Assembly (NCBI GenBank): GCA_905181935.1
Contig: CAJIZV010000001.1
Location: 124,001 to 188,000, forward strand
From: an uncultured Amylibacter sp.
Lineage (GTDB): Bacteria; Pseudomonadota; Alphaproteobacteria; Rhodobacterales; Rhodobacteraceae
Length of the DNA: 64,000 nt
Direction: 5' to 3'
Below the pieces are notes generated by a model. It was not told the DNA's origin and ran no database searches. It worked only from the letters and a program-made list of their open reading frames with translations. A program made the position numbers and the translations under genes. Below are positions 28,357 to 37,496 of this stretch, piece after piece. Within the stretch, counting starts at the first letter, position 1; each line of letters opens with the position of its first letter.

Positions 28357-28430
28357 TGGAGCGGGTAGCGGGAATCGAACCCGCGCCTTAAGCTTGGAAG
28401 GCTCTTATGATACCATTTCACCATACCCGC
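28357..28430 (-). tRNA. tRNA-Gly(TCC)
   Basis: On the minus strand the acceptor arm GCGGGTA starts at 28430 and pairs with TACCCGC (28367-28361), followed by T and an encoded CCA (28359-28357). The T arm GCGGG-TTCGAAT-CCCGC is perfect. The anticodon loop is CTTCCAA with anticodon TCC, reading GGA/GGG glycine codons. Total length is 74. The anticodon stem has one G-T and one mismatched outer pair. Confidence 0.95.
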
Positions 28431-28685
28431 TCAGAGAAATTATGTCCTATTTCAATCACTAGAGATCGTCAAGAAGCTAGTTCTTCAATTTGTAATAATA
28501 GTTTGCCACATATCTTAAATTCTGTTCATAAATAATAAAATATGAATAACTTATAATCATTTATACATACAAAATATAACTGCTAGGCCATTCCTAAAGA
28601 TATTTGGAATTACGCTAATAAAACTTCACGATTGATATTACTCTTGCACAAATCTTTATAATTTAAATTAAATATGTCGCTTGAA

Positions 28686-30116
28686 TCACCATGATGCCGA
28701 AATGTATTGTGTTTCGGTAAATTCAAGCATACCTTCATGACCACCTTCACGCCCCAATCCTGATTGTTTGGTTCCACCAAAAGGAGCTGCAGGATCTGAA
28801 ACAAGGCCTCGATTCAGGCCAACCATTCCATAATCTAATCTTTCGCAGACAGACATTCCTAGTTTCATATTTTCTGTAAAAACATAAGCAACCAATCCAT
28901 ATTCCGTATCATTTGCACTCTCAATAACAGCATCCAAATTGTCAAAAGTCTGAATGGCTGCAACTGGGCCAAATATTTCATCATGAACACAATTGGCAGT
29001 TTTTGGCACATTTGATAGCACTGTAGGTGGATAAAAATATCCTTTACCGCATGGAACTTTACCTCCAACATGTAATTTTGCACCTTTTGAGATTGCATCA
29101 GCTACAAATTCAGAAACTTTATCGCGTGTACTTGCATTTACTAGGGGCCCAACATTAACATCTGGATCTAATCCATTACCAACTTTTAAATTCCCCATTG
29201 CTTGAGTTAATTTAGTCGTAAACTCATCTGCAACATTTTTGTGAACATAAATTCGATTAGCAGCTGTACAGGCTTCGCCCAAGTTTCTCATCTTAGCAAG
29301 CATTGTACCTTCAACAGCAACATCGATATTAGCATCTTCCAGAACTAATAATGGAGCATTACCCCCTAGTTCCATTGCAGGTTTCAGAACCTGATCAGCA
29401 GCTGAGTGCAAAAGTTGACGCCCGACTTCAGTTGAGCCAGTAAAGGAGACGACCCTAACACGAGGATCGTGAAGCATTGTATCGACAATGGCACCAGTTT
29501 GGCGGGACGGTAGAACATTTACCATTCCTTTAGGCACACCAGCTTCCTCCAAGAGTGGCATCAAAGCTAACATTGTAAGCGGAGTCTCAGAAGCTGGCTT
29601 AATGATTACTGGGCAGCCAGCAGCTAAAGCTGGTGCAATTTTTCTAGTACCCATTGCAGCTGGATAATTCCAAGGAGTTATTAACACAGCTATGCCAGCT
29701 GGCTTTTGTTGTACAATTATACGAGCACCCGAAGCAGGTGCATGAGCAATCAACCCATCAGCACGTACCGCTTCTTCTGAAAACCAACGAAAAAATTCAG
29801 CCGCATAGGTGGCCTCACCCATAGCATCTGCGGTTGCTTTTCCATTTTCTAATGTAATGAGTTTAGCAAAATCATGCAAACGTTCAGTCATTAAATCAAA
29901 AGCTTTACGCAAAACTATTGATCGTTCACGCGGCGTTCGAGCCGCCCATTCACCAAATGCTTTTTCGGCTGCATTAATTGCTGCTTTAGCATCATCAACT
30001 GTAGCAGAAGCAACAGAGGCAATAACAGTTTCATCCGCAGGATTTATAACGTCAAAACGTTGGCCGTCGGATCCAGGTTGCCACGCACCATCAATATAAA
30101 GATCTGTATATTCCAT
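28686..30116 (-). CDS. Aldehyde dehydrogenase, succinate-semialdehyde/glycolaldehyde type
   Basis: 476 residues. Features: VLITPWNYPAAMGTRKIAPA near 140, FTGSTEVGRQLL, MELGGNAPLLVLEDA with the catalytic Glu, NLGEACTAANRIYV with the nucleophilic Cys, and EIFGPVAAIQTF. The overall match is to the GabD-like class. It lies 16 bp downstream of a degenerate E2 gene and is the last gene of the long minus-strand cluster, so it may oxidise an aldehyde released in that pathway. The true aldehyde is not determinable. Confidence 0.9.
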   Translation of the reverse strand: MEYTDLYIDGAWQPGSDGQRFDVINPADETVIASVASATVDDAKAAINAAEKAFGEWAARTPRERSIVLRKAFDLMTERLHDFAKLITLENGKATADAMGEATYAAEFFRWFSEEAVRADGLIAHAPASGARIIVQQKPAGIAVLITPWNYPAAMGTRKIAPALAAGCPVIIKPASETPLTMLALMPLLEEAGVPKGMVNVLPSRQTGAIVDTMLHDPRVRVVSFTGSTEVGRQLLHSAADQVLKPAMELGGNAPLLVLEDANIDVAVEGTMLAKMRNLGEACTAANRIYVHKNVADEFTTKLTQAMGNLKVGNGLDPDVNVGPLVNASTRDKVSEFVADAISKGAKLHVGGKVPCGKGYFYPPTVLSNVPKTANCVHDEIFGPVAAIQTFDNLDAVIESANDTEYGLVAYVFTENMKLGMSVCERLDYGMVGLNRGLVSDPAAPFGGTKQSGLGREGGHEGMLEFTETQYISASW

Positions 30117-30132
30117 AGCTTATTCCTAATTT

Positions 30133-31212
30133 CTAAATTAATCCCAACAAAGGGTTAGCTAATTTCTTACTAAATTTATCTATAAATTTTAGAGCTTGCT
30201 CACTCTCAAATTGTGTATTGTTAAAGGCAAAACTAAGTTCATATGTATTTAGAGTTCTATGAATGCAAAGTTCAGCAGCAGAAATCGCACTTACATTTAC
30301 ATTTGACATGTAACTACAAGTCAAATCACGTATAACTAAATTTGGGCTTTGAAATTCGTCCAAAGATTGTTGACTTGCCAAGCCATATAAATTTGGATTT
30401 TCATATGCATCAGTAAACTGTCCAATTTCGTTTTTTATATTGACCGTGAAGCCAGCCAAATTAAACGCGTTCTGAAATGAAGACGAAGCAAAGGAAAGCC
30501 ATAGCGATTTAAGTGTAATCTTTTGCCCCGCCTCAGCTGACATGCGTTCAACAAATTCATCCATCTGGGCTGATGGTACTTTAGCTTGTAAATATGATTT
30601 TGATGGCACGTATGATTGGGCTGGTGTGTCTGGGGTGTCTAAAGTCATGACTGAGAGATGCTTTAATTGTTCAATTTCAGAAACATGATAAGGCTCCTGC
30701 AATCCTGTGGCTCGGAGTCTTTTCAAGTCATATCCAGATTCATTTGCTAATCTTCTTAACTTTGGTGACGCAAGAACTTTATGACTAGTCAAAGAATCAA
30801 CTGAAGCAGGTGCTATAAATTCTTTAACACTTTTTTTCAGATCAATTTTTGAAACAGAAATTTCTTTTTTTAAATCAAGAATTTGGGCTTCCTGTTCAGT
30901 TATAGAACTCTTAGAAGAAATAACATTTTTCTTATGTTCAATTGGAGCTACTGATGCATTACCAATGGCTGGTTTATCATTAGTAATTATCGCAATTACA
31001 TTACCTACAGGAACATCATCACCAGCACTTGCAAATAATTCAGAAACAAAACCGCTCGCCCCTGCTGGCACTTCCATCGTAGTTTTATCTGTTTCGACTT
31101 CCATCAACACATCAGATTCATCTACAGCTTCACCAACTTTTTTTAACCATGACACCAATCTCCCAGTATCCTGAGCCATACCAAGTGCAGGCATAATAAC
31201 TTCAAATGGCAT
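30133..31212 (-). CDS. Lipoyl-domain E2-like protein with degenerate acyltransferase domain
   Basis: 359 residues. An intact lipoyl domain spans about 1-78 with the lipoylated Lys in VETDKTTMEVPAG. A peripheral-subunit-binding domain lies at about 143-185 (ASPKLRRLANESGYDLKRL). The C-terminal region (about 215-359) can be aligned to the 2-oxoacid dehydrogenase acyltransferase fold, but where HRxxDG is expected near the end it reads NNTQFES, so the catalytic His is Asn and Asp is Glu; the domain is also shortened. It overlaps the E1-beta gene by 11 bp. It may carry acyl groups without transferring them to CoA, or release them by another route. No E3 gene is in the window. Confidence 0.8.
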   Translation of the reverse strand: MPFEVIMPALGMAQDTGRLVSWLKKVGEAVDESDVLMEVETDKTTMEVPAGASGFVSELFASAGDDVPVGNVIAIITNDKPAIGNASVAPIEHKKNVISSKSSITEQEAQILDLKKEISVSKIDLKKSVKEFIAPASVDSLTSHKVLASPKLRRLANESGYDLKRLRATGLQEPYHVSEIEQLKHLSVMTLDTPDTPAQSYVPSKSYLQAKVPSAQMDEFVERMSAEAGQKITLKSLWLSFASSSFQNAFNLAGFTVNIKNEIGQFTDAYENPNLYGLASQQSLDEFQSPNLVIRDLTCSYMSNVNVSAISAAELCIHRTLNTYELSFAFNNTQFESEQALKFIDKFSKKLANPLLGLI

Positions 31213-32197
31213 AAGTAAGTTCTCCTTTTACCAAAGCCATAGCTCGGATAGCAACTCTCTCAGGCGTTGGAACTGTTAAATCTTCTAAAGCTGGCGAAAA
31301 TGGTATAGGAACATCCATTGCTCCCATTCTTTGAACAGGCGCATCTAAATGATAGAACGCACCTTCTGAAATACGACTAGCTATTTCAGCAGTGACACCA
31401 TAACTTTGATGACCTTCGTCAATAACAATTGCTCGGCTTGTTTTACGTACTGATGAAAGTATAGTATCTTCATCTAAGGGTACAATCGTGCGTGGATCAA
31501 TAACTTCTGCAGAAATACCTTGTTTGGCTAAAATATCTGCTGCTTTTTCAGCAACCTGAACCATAGAAGACGTCCCTACCAAAGTAATATCTGTCCCTTG
31601 CCGAACAATATTGGCCTGACCAAATGGGATTAAATACTCCTCTTCTGGAACTTCTGATTTGTCTTGGTACATTAGTTTGTCTTCAAAAATCACAACAGGG
31701 TTATTGTCACGAATAGCCGTTTTCAAAAGACCTTTGGCCTCATAAGCAGAAGAAGGTAGTACAACTTTCACACCTGGGATATGAGCCACTAAAGCGTGTA
31801 GCGACTGGCTATGTTGTGCAGCAGATCGGCGCGTTGCACCTAGGTTAGTACGCAGAACCATTGGCACATTTAATTTACCACCCGACATATAATGGGTTTT
31901 TGCAGCTTGGTTACATAATTGGTCCATAACCAAAAATAAAAAATCCCCAAACATCAAATCAACAATTGGCCGCGAACCAGTCATTGCTGCTCCAACTGCA
32001 ATGCCTGTAAAGCCAGGTTCTGAAATTGGAGTATCGATGATACGGCTTGTACCAAATTCTTCTACTAGGCCAGAAAGAATTTTAAACGGTGTACCGGCTT
32101 CAGCAACATCCTCTCCAAGTAGAAAAATAGTTTCATCACGGCGCATTTCTTCAGCGATAGCCTCGTTTACGGCTTGAGATAATGTAATTGAACGCAT
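31202..32197 (-). CDS. TPP-dependent dehydrogenase E1 component, beta subunit
   Basis: 331 residues. Family marks include TLSQAVNEAIAEEMRRDETI, FLLGEDVAEAGTPFKI, DTPISEPGFTGIAVGAAMTG and the late VIDEGHQSYGVTAEIASRI. It forms the alpha2beta2 E1 of a pyruvate, branched-chain or acetoin dehydrogenase with the alpha subunit encoded immediately upstream. The acetoin-type reading (AcoB) is favoured because housekeeping PDH genes normally have a full E2 and E3 nearby, which are absent here. Substrate is uncertain. Confidence 0.9.
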   Translation of the reverse strand: MRSITLSQAVNEAIAEEMRRDETIFLLGEDVAEAGTPFKILSGLVEEFGTSRIIDTPISEPGFTGIAVGAAMTGSRPIVDLMFGDFLFLVMDQLCNQAAKTHYMSGGKLNVPMVLRTNLGATRRSAAQHSQSLHALVAHIPGVKVVLPSSAYEAKGLLKTAIRDNNPVVIFEDKLMYQDKSEVPEEEYLIPFGQANIVRQGTDITLVGTSSMVQVAEKAADILAKQGISAEVIDPRTIVPLDEDTILSSVRKTSRAIVIDEGHQSYGVTAEIASRISEGAFYHLDAPVQRMGAMDVPIPFSPALEDLTVPTPERVAIRAMALVKGELTYAI

Positions 32198-32206
32198 TTT
32201 TATTCC

Positions 32207-33184
32207 TTAAATAAATACATGCATGTCTACTTCTTCCGCAAGCGGGTAAGAAGCATCGAGAGCATAAGCAACAGCATCTGCCGCATCTTGATTTACCTGA
32301 TCACGCAGAGTTTGTAGCTCTGCTGTGGTTGCAATATTTTCTTTGGCTAACCAAATACCAAAGTTTATGATAGGATCTCGTTCTTCTTTCCAATATTTTT
32401 CCTCATCTTTAGGACGGTAGTATTCACGATTAATGTCTCCAACATGATGCCCATGATATCGATAGGTATTTAATTGAATGAAAAATGGTCCCTCGCCATT
32501 GCGAGCCCGCGCAACCAATTTTTGAGAAAGATTATTAACTGCAAGTACGTCTTGGCCATCCAATTCGAATGCTTCAATTCCAAAAGCTTTTGCTCGACCG
32601 GTTAGCTCGCCAGCAGCCATCTCTTCAACTTTAGTATATTCACCATATAAATTATTTTCACAGGCATAAATTACTGGGAGTGACCAAAGTGATGCCATGT
32701 TCATTACTTCATAAAGCAAACCTTGGCCCAGCGCTCCATCACCAAAAAAACATACGGTTACATCATCTTTGCCAAGATTTTTGGCTGACAATGCAGCACC
32801 CGTAGCAATGCCAGCAGACCCCCCAACTATCGCATTAGCACCAAGATTTCCATTTGCTTGGTCAGCAATATGCATAGAGCCTCCCTTGCCACGGCAGTAT
32901 CCTTCTTCTTTACCTAACAATTCACAAAACATCTGTTTAAACTCTGCACCTTTAGCAACACAGTGTCCGTGCCCTCTATGTGTTGACGTAATATGATCTG
33001 TTTTTTTTAAAGCTTCGCAGATACCAACAGCCACAGCTTCCTGGCCAGAGTACATATGAGTTAAGCCTGGCATTTTTGCAGATAAGTAAAGTTTATTAGC
33101 CTGATCTTCAAATGCACGAATACGTGCCATTTGAGTATACATACGAAGATATTCTTCGCTATTTGATGTTTTTTTCTTTGTCAT
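32207..33184 (-). CDS. TPP-dependent dehydrogenase E1 component, alpha subunit
   Basis: 325 residues from ATG 33184; a TTG-initiated extension to 33235 is possible but has no homology. The TPP-binding motif begins at GDGALGQG and ends with ACENN (about residues 151-180). Other family segments are YSGQEAVAVGICEAL, HRGHGHCVAKGAEF and GGSMHIAD. It should decarboxylate a 2-oxoacid or cleave acetoin together with E1-beta, passing the acyl group to the lipoyl domain of the neighbouring E2-like protein. The gap to E1-beta is 9 bp. Confidence 0.9.
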   Translation of the reverse strand: MTKKKTSNSEEYLRMYTQMARIRAFEDQANKLYLSAKMPGLTHMYSGQEAVAVGICEALKKTDHITSTHRGHGHCVAKGAEFKQMFCELLGKEEGYCRGKGGSMHIADQANGNLGANAIVGGSAGIATGAALSAKNLGKDDVTVCFFGDGALGQGLLYEVMNMASLWSLPVIYACENNLYGEYTKVEEMAAGELTGRAKAFGIEAFELDGQDVLAVNNLSQKLVARARNGEGPFFIQLNTYRYHGHHVGDINREYYRPKDEEKYWKEERDPIINFGIWLAKENIATTAELQTLRDQVNQDAADAVAYALDASYPLAEEVDMHVFI

Positions 33185-33235
33185 AGAATTCTCGCAAAAA
33201 GTGCCCAATCCAGACTTGGATCGAGCTAGGAACAA

Positions 33236-34540
33236 TTAGTAGCGGTTTGCTATTGGCAACTCTTCTGCCGGGAATAGGCTAATCACTTTGCAACCCGTAT
33301 CCGTAACAACAACTTCTTCTTCAATACGTGCTGCAGAATAACCATCTGATGCAGGGCAATAAGTTTCTAATGCAAAGACCATGCCTGTTTTGATTTCCAT
33401 TGGATTTTCCATGCTAACCGCACGGCTTATAATTGGACGTTCATGTAAAGCTAGCCCCAATCCATGACCAAACTGCAAGCCAAATGCCTCTAACTCACTG
33501 TTAAAGCCAAGCTCCTGCGCAGTTGGCCAAACAGCCGCAACTTTGTCAGTAGATACACCCGGTTTAATTAATGCAATCGATGCATCCAGCCAGTCCCGTG
33601 CTTTAACATAAGCATCATTCTGGCTCGTCGTTGAGCGACCAACGTTAAAAGTTCTATAATAACAGGTACGATAACCTTGATAACTTTGTAATATATCAAA
33701 AAACGCCTGATCGCCTGGTCGGATTAATCTGTCGGTAAAATTATGTGGATGGGGATTGCAACGTTCGCCAGAAACGGCGTTGATAGCTTCAACATCATCT
33801 GAGCCCATTTCATACAGCATCTTATTGGCCATCGCGACAATATCGTTTTCACGTACACCTGGCTTAAGTTCTTCCCAAATCATGTGATAAACTCCATCAA
33901 CCATAGCCGCAGCTTGATTCAACAAATGAATTTCATCAACATTTTTAATTTCACGTGCACCCAACATTATTTGCTGGCCATCAACAACATTTACTCCAGC
34001 ATCTTTTAATGCAAAAAACATTGCAGTTTCTGCATAATCGACACCAACGGGCATGTCTGCCACACCAGATTTTTGGAGTAAGCGATAAATATCTTCAGCG
34101 TATTTTTTCATTAAACCAAACGATGGAGGAATTGTACCGCGCATGCCTACAACGCCAGCCAACATACGATCTGGATCTAGCCAATCACAATACTCTTTAT
34201 GGTGAACAGCCGCTGAACCAAAATCCCAAACATAGGGCTCTTCATCCCCTGCTAGTAAACAGAAACGGCACATCTTATCGCGCTCCCATTCACCAATTTT
34301 AGTACCAGACACATAACGAATATTATTAACATCAAAGAGTAATAGCGCTCCACATTCAGAACTTTTTAAAGCATCCTTTGCTCGCGATAAGCGGTAACGA
34401 CGTAAACGATCATGATCAACACGACGTTCAAAATCAACTGCGGTATGCCCTAAAGATGGGATATGTTTATCCCAACGCCAATTTGGGTCTATATCACCAG
34501 GTTGGAGTATACGGGGATTTAAAGCGTTTGTGACAACCAT
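33236..34540 (-). CDS. M24-family protein with altered metal site (creatinase/DddP-like)
   Basis: 434 residues. A creatinase-type N-domain (LLLFDVNNIRYVSGTK near 88) precedes a pita-bread domain. Compared with the intact M24 gene at 19946, the first Asp (FFDILQSYQGYR), the His (QFGHGLGLALHERP) and both Glu (FALETYCP, ARIEEEV) are kept, but the second Asp is Cys (RTCYYRTF). The layout recalls the DMSP lyase DddP and other non-peptidase M24 enzymes, although it is not DddP. Cluster partners (E1 pair, E2-like, ABC importer) suggest a small-molecule lyase or hydrolase. Function unknown. Confidence 0.82.
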   Translation of the reverse strand: MVVTNALNPRILQPGDIDPNWRWDKHIPSLGHTAVDFERRVDHDRLRRYRLSRAKDALKSSECGALLLFDVNNIRYVSGTKIGEWERDKMCRFCLLAGDEEPYVWDFGSAAVHHKEYCDWLDPDRMLAGVVGMRGTIPPSFGLMKKYAEDIYRLLQKSGVADMPVGVDYAETAMFFALKDAGVNVVDGQQIMLGAREIKNVDEIHLLNQAAAMVDGVYHMIWEELKPGVRENDIVAMANKMLYEMGSDDVEAINAVSGERCNPHPHNFTDRLIRPGDQAFFDILQSYQGYRTCYYRTFNVGRSTTSQNDAYVKARDWLDASIALIKPGVSTDKVAAVWPTAQELGFNSELEAFGLQFGHGLGLALHERPIISRAVSMENPMEIKTGMVFALETYCPASDGYSAARIEEEVVVTDTGCKVISLFPAEELPIANRY

Positions 34541-34575
34541 TTAGGGCCTCCATGTCGACCCCATAATAATAGGGG

Positions 34576-36357
34576 TTAATAATGACCGTTTTGCCGCATA
34601 ATAGCGTCAACACGGTTCTGTGAATTACTCAAAGCTACATCAACGGATTTTGCACCAACAAGCATGTCGTGCATTTCCTCGCCAATGATAGCGATTATAT
34701 CTGAGATTTCAGGTATTGGCGGGCGCGGCCACATCTGCAAAACCCCAAAGCGCGCCATTTCATCAACCTTAGAAATCAAAGGTGATATTTGACGCACTTT
34801 TGGATCCATACTGACGCTAAAACGCGGACTTACCAATGAACCATTCTCAATGTAAAGTTTTATAGTCTGCGGCGAAGTTAGCGACATCAAAGCTGTCCAA
34901 ATTGGATTAATTCTATCCTCAGATACATTTGATGGAATCGCTAAAGCATAGCCACCGACAGGAGCAATGGGTTTTGCACCTTTACCGCAAGGGTGCGGTA
35001 AAAACTCACTTACACCATGTGCAGGTGATTTAGGGTTCAGTTCAAACATTGGTGCGAGTAGTGTAGCACAATAAGCCATACCAACTTCACCATCTGCATA
35101 TGCTCTTGCCCGTTCATACCACGACATACTTAAGATACTACTTGGTGAAAAATTGAGTAACTCTAAAAGATATTCTGCAGCATTACGAGCTGCAACAGTA
35201 TCAAACATAGGGCGAAAATTTTCACCAAAAACATTCTCACCGTCAAAACCAGTTTCATTAACATTCAGATTTATTGCAGGTTGCCCAAAAGCTCCCATAG
35301 TAAACAAAAAAGTATGACCTAAGGGAGTTCCACGTGCAGCATTCCATGCAATACCTGACATGTTTCGGGAGCGACTATGTAATGCTTGAGCTGCCGCTAA
35401 AGTATCTTCAATAGTCCGAGGTGTTTTAAGACCTCTCTCAGCAAACAAATCGCGTCGATATACTAATAAATCTGGTGTAGTTTGAACTGGTATACCAAAC
35501 TGTTTACCCTTATGTCGAGCGCTGGCTAATGCTTCAGAATGAAAATCAGACATATCAAATCCTGTACTAGAGATTAGACTATCAACTGGTAAAAATCGGC
35601 CTTCTTTTGCCATTTCTCCAAACCACGGTAAATCACAAGCAATTATATCATAATTTGAATGTTTAGCGTTTGAATTTTTTATAATTTCATCACGAAGCCG
35701 ATCAATTGATAGTGCACGACTTTGAATTGGGACGCCAAATATAGATTCAAATTGTTTTTTCAAAACATGCATTGCCATAAATGTTGGATCAGCATGGACC
35801 AAAATACGAAGCTCTTTTTGCAAAGGGAGCTTTGAAGAAAAAACACTAGGCGGGCTTAGAATATTACCACTATTATAAGATGCGCCATAAAAATAGTCAG
35901 ATGAATTCTGACCAGTGCGCGATGAAAGCCCGATAGTACTATCCATCAATGAATAGATTCTTCGAGCATATTCTTGCCATTCAAGAATAAGTTTTTCTGA
36001 AGGGTGAAGTGAAAAGCTTTTTCCAGTCGCCGTTTTGCTGCGGCGAACCAATAAGCCCCGCACCTCTATTGCATATATAGCACGGATAGCTGTTCCATAA
36101 GAAAGGCCGGAACTTTGAGCAAGTGATGAACTGGTCGTTAGCTTTCCATTAAGGTGGTTTCGCAAAAGCGTGATGAATAATTTAATTTCATCATAACCAG
36201 TTTTAATACTTAACGCACGACTTGTTTCTTCATCTTGCTGTTCTATAAAATCTAAAAACCTAGACATTTCCTCATTAGAAGCACCAAAAGAATGTTTTCT
36301 GTCAGCAGTTTCAAATGGGCCTTCGGGTCTACGCTGTGTTCCGTGCAAGTTAACCAT
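34576..36357 (-). CDS. Regulator-like fusion: winged HTH plus family-1 solute-binding-protein domain
   Basis: 593 residues with no signal peptide. An N-terminal region (about 25-130) looks like a winged helix-turn-helix (KLTTSSSLAQSSGLSYGTAI then IEVRGLLVRRSKTATGKSF). From about residue 183 to the end it resembles an extracellular solute-binding protein of family 1: LRILVHADPTFMAMHVLKKQ, YDIIACDLPWFGEMAKEGRF, DLLVYRRDLFAERGLKTPRT, APVGGYALAIPS. The binding-protein fold would thus be used inside the cell as a ligand sensor. AGGAG precedes the ATG. It lies between transporter and enzyme genes, and a palindrome occurs upstream of it and of the binding-protein gene. The regulatory role is inference but well supported by layout. 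Confidence 0.8.
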   Translation of the reverse strand: MVNLHGTQRRPEGPFETADRKHSFGASNEEMSRFLDFIEQQDEETSRALSIKTGYDEIKLFITLLRNHLNGKLTTSSSLAQSSGLSYGTAIRAIYAIEVRGLLVRRSKTATGKSFSLHPSEKLILEWQEYARRIYSLMDSTIGLSSRTGQNSSDYFYGASYNSGNILSPPSVFSSKLPLQKELRILVHADPTFMAMHVLKKQFESIFGVPIQSRALSIDRLRDEIIKNSNAKHSNYDIIACDLPWFGEMAKEGRFLPVDSLISSTGFDMSDFHSEALASARHKGKQFGIPVQTTPDLLVYRRDLFAERGLKTPRTIEDTLAAAQALHSRSRNMSGIAWNAARGTPLGHTFLFTMGAFGQPAINLNVNETGFDGENVFGENFRPMFDTVAARNAAEYLLELLNFSPSSILSMSWYERARAYADGEVGMAYCATLLAPMFELNPKSPAHGVSEFLPHPCGKGAKPIAPVGGYALAIPSNVSEDRINPIWTALMSLTSPQTIKLYIENGSLVSPRFSVSMDPKVRQISPLISKVDEMARFGVLQMWPRPPIPEISDIIAIIGEEMHDMLVGAKSVDVALSNSQNRVDAIMRQNGHY

Positions 36358-36405
36358 ATCCGCTCCTCTTGCTTAGATGGCAACTATAGACAAAGAAAAT
36401 ACTCA

Positions 36406-36433
36406 GTATCCAGAAAAAATATCCAAAATGGAC
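36406..36433. promoter_or_regulatory. Candidate operator upstream of the HTH-SBP regulator gene
   Basis: ATCCAAAATGGAC (36421-36433) is a TCCA-N3-TGGA palindrome, and a further half site TATCCAG lies at 36407-36413. The same palindrome plus half site occurs upstream of the binding-protein gene at 41232-41265. Location in the 89-bp gap before the regulator suggests autoregulation. No protein-binding data are implied. Confidence 0.5.
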
Positions 36434-36446
36434 ATTTTAAAGATTA

Positions 36447-37487
36447 TCAAGGTGGGGCTTTTAAAAATTTTCGTCTCTTAGATAATTGTCGGGCTAAGTT
36501 ATCAGCATCAGCCAAAATTTGTTTCCGACGTTGATTTTCATCAAAGACACGAGAACCAGTTTGAAACATAATAACTATAATTAAAAGAATTCCGAGGTAA
36601 AGTTGAACCATAAATGCAGGTGTCACATTAAATACCAAACCAGTATTTAGGAAGTTAACACTCAACGTCCCGATAGCAGCACCAATCACGCCACCCTTAC
36701 CACCCATTATGCTAACGCCCCCAATAAAGGCGGCAACAGTTCCAGCTAATAAAACATATTGCAGCCCTAATGCTTGCGCAGTCCCTGAACGCAGTCCAAT
36801 AATGGCTCCACCTAATCCAGCACATAAGCCAGAGATTGCAAATACAATAATCATTGGACGTTTCAAGCTAATACCGGCAGCTATTGCCTCTTTGCGGGCA
36901 CCACCAATAGCATAAATTTCACGTCCATATCGTGTATAGCTCATGAACAAGCCAACTATAATAAACATAGAAACCACCAACAAACTGGCTGGAGAAAAAT
37001 ACCAAAGCATTTTAGTTGAAATAAAATCTGGTACACGAAAGTCTGTTAGCATCACAGTTTTTTCTTCAGCGGCAAATAACGAAACACCACGCAAAAGCAT
37101 TAATGTTCCAACAGTCAAGACTATTGCCCGTACTCGAAGGTATGCAATAAAGTAACCTTGGATTGCACCAATCATGGTTGCTATTACTAGCGCTATAATT
37201 AATGCGGTTGGCGCCCCTAAACTATCAGTAAAGCGAACCGTAATTACAGCAGATAACGCAGCATTAGAGCCAATAGAAAGATCGATTTCACCAGCAATTA
37301 TGCAGAGTGTCAGCGCCAAACCGACCAACCCCAATACAGCGAACCGTTCCATAATTGCATAGCCAGTCCGGTGCGTTGCAAAAAGATCATTAGTAAAAGC
37401 AAAATATGCGTAAACACAAATTGAAAGTAAAATAGCGAATGAAAGGTCAGGATTGTTAGAAATCCAGGTTTTAGCTTTTTTATACAT
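36447..37487 (-). CDS. RbsC-type sugar ABC transporter permease 1
   Basis: 346 residues with 8-10 hydrophobic helices. The BPD_transp_2 pattern is evident: GEIDLSIGSNAALSAVI near 66, GTLMLLRGVSLF near 128, YAIGGARKEAIAAGISLKR near 192 and GGVSIMGGKGGVIGAAIGTL near 257. A basic C-terminal tail (NQRRKQILADADNLARQLSK) is longer than usual. Works with the second permease and the ATPase encoded upstream; heterodimeric RbsC pairs occur in several sugar and autoinducer importers. Confidence 0.9.
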   Translation of the reverse strand: MYKKAKTWISNNPDLSFAILLSICVYAYFAFTNDLFATHRTGYAIMERFAVLGLVGLALTLCIIAGEIDLSIGSNAALSAVITVRFTDSLGAPTALIIALVIATMIGAIQGYFIAYLRVRAIVLTVGTLMLLRGVSLFAAEEKTVMLTDFRVPDFISTKMLWYFSPASLLVVSMFIIVGLFMSYTRYGREIYAIGGARKEAIAAGISLKRPMIIVFAISGLCAGLGGAIIGLRSGTAQALGLQYVLLAGTVAAFIGGVSIMGGKGGVIGAAIGTLSVNFLNTGLVFNVTPAFMVQLYLGILLIIVIMFQTGSRVFDENQRRKQILADADNLARQLSKRRKFLKAPP

Positions 37488-37496
37488 TGTCTTTTC

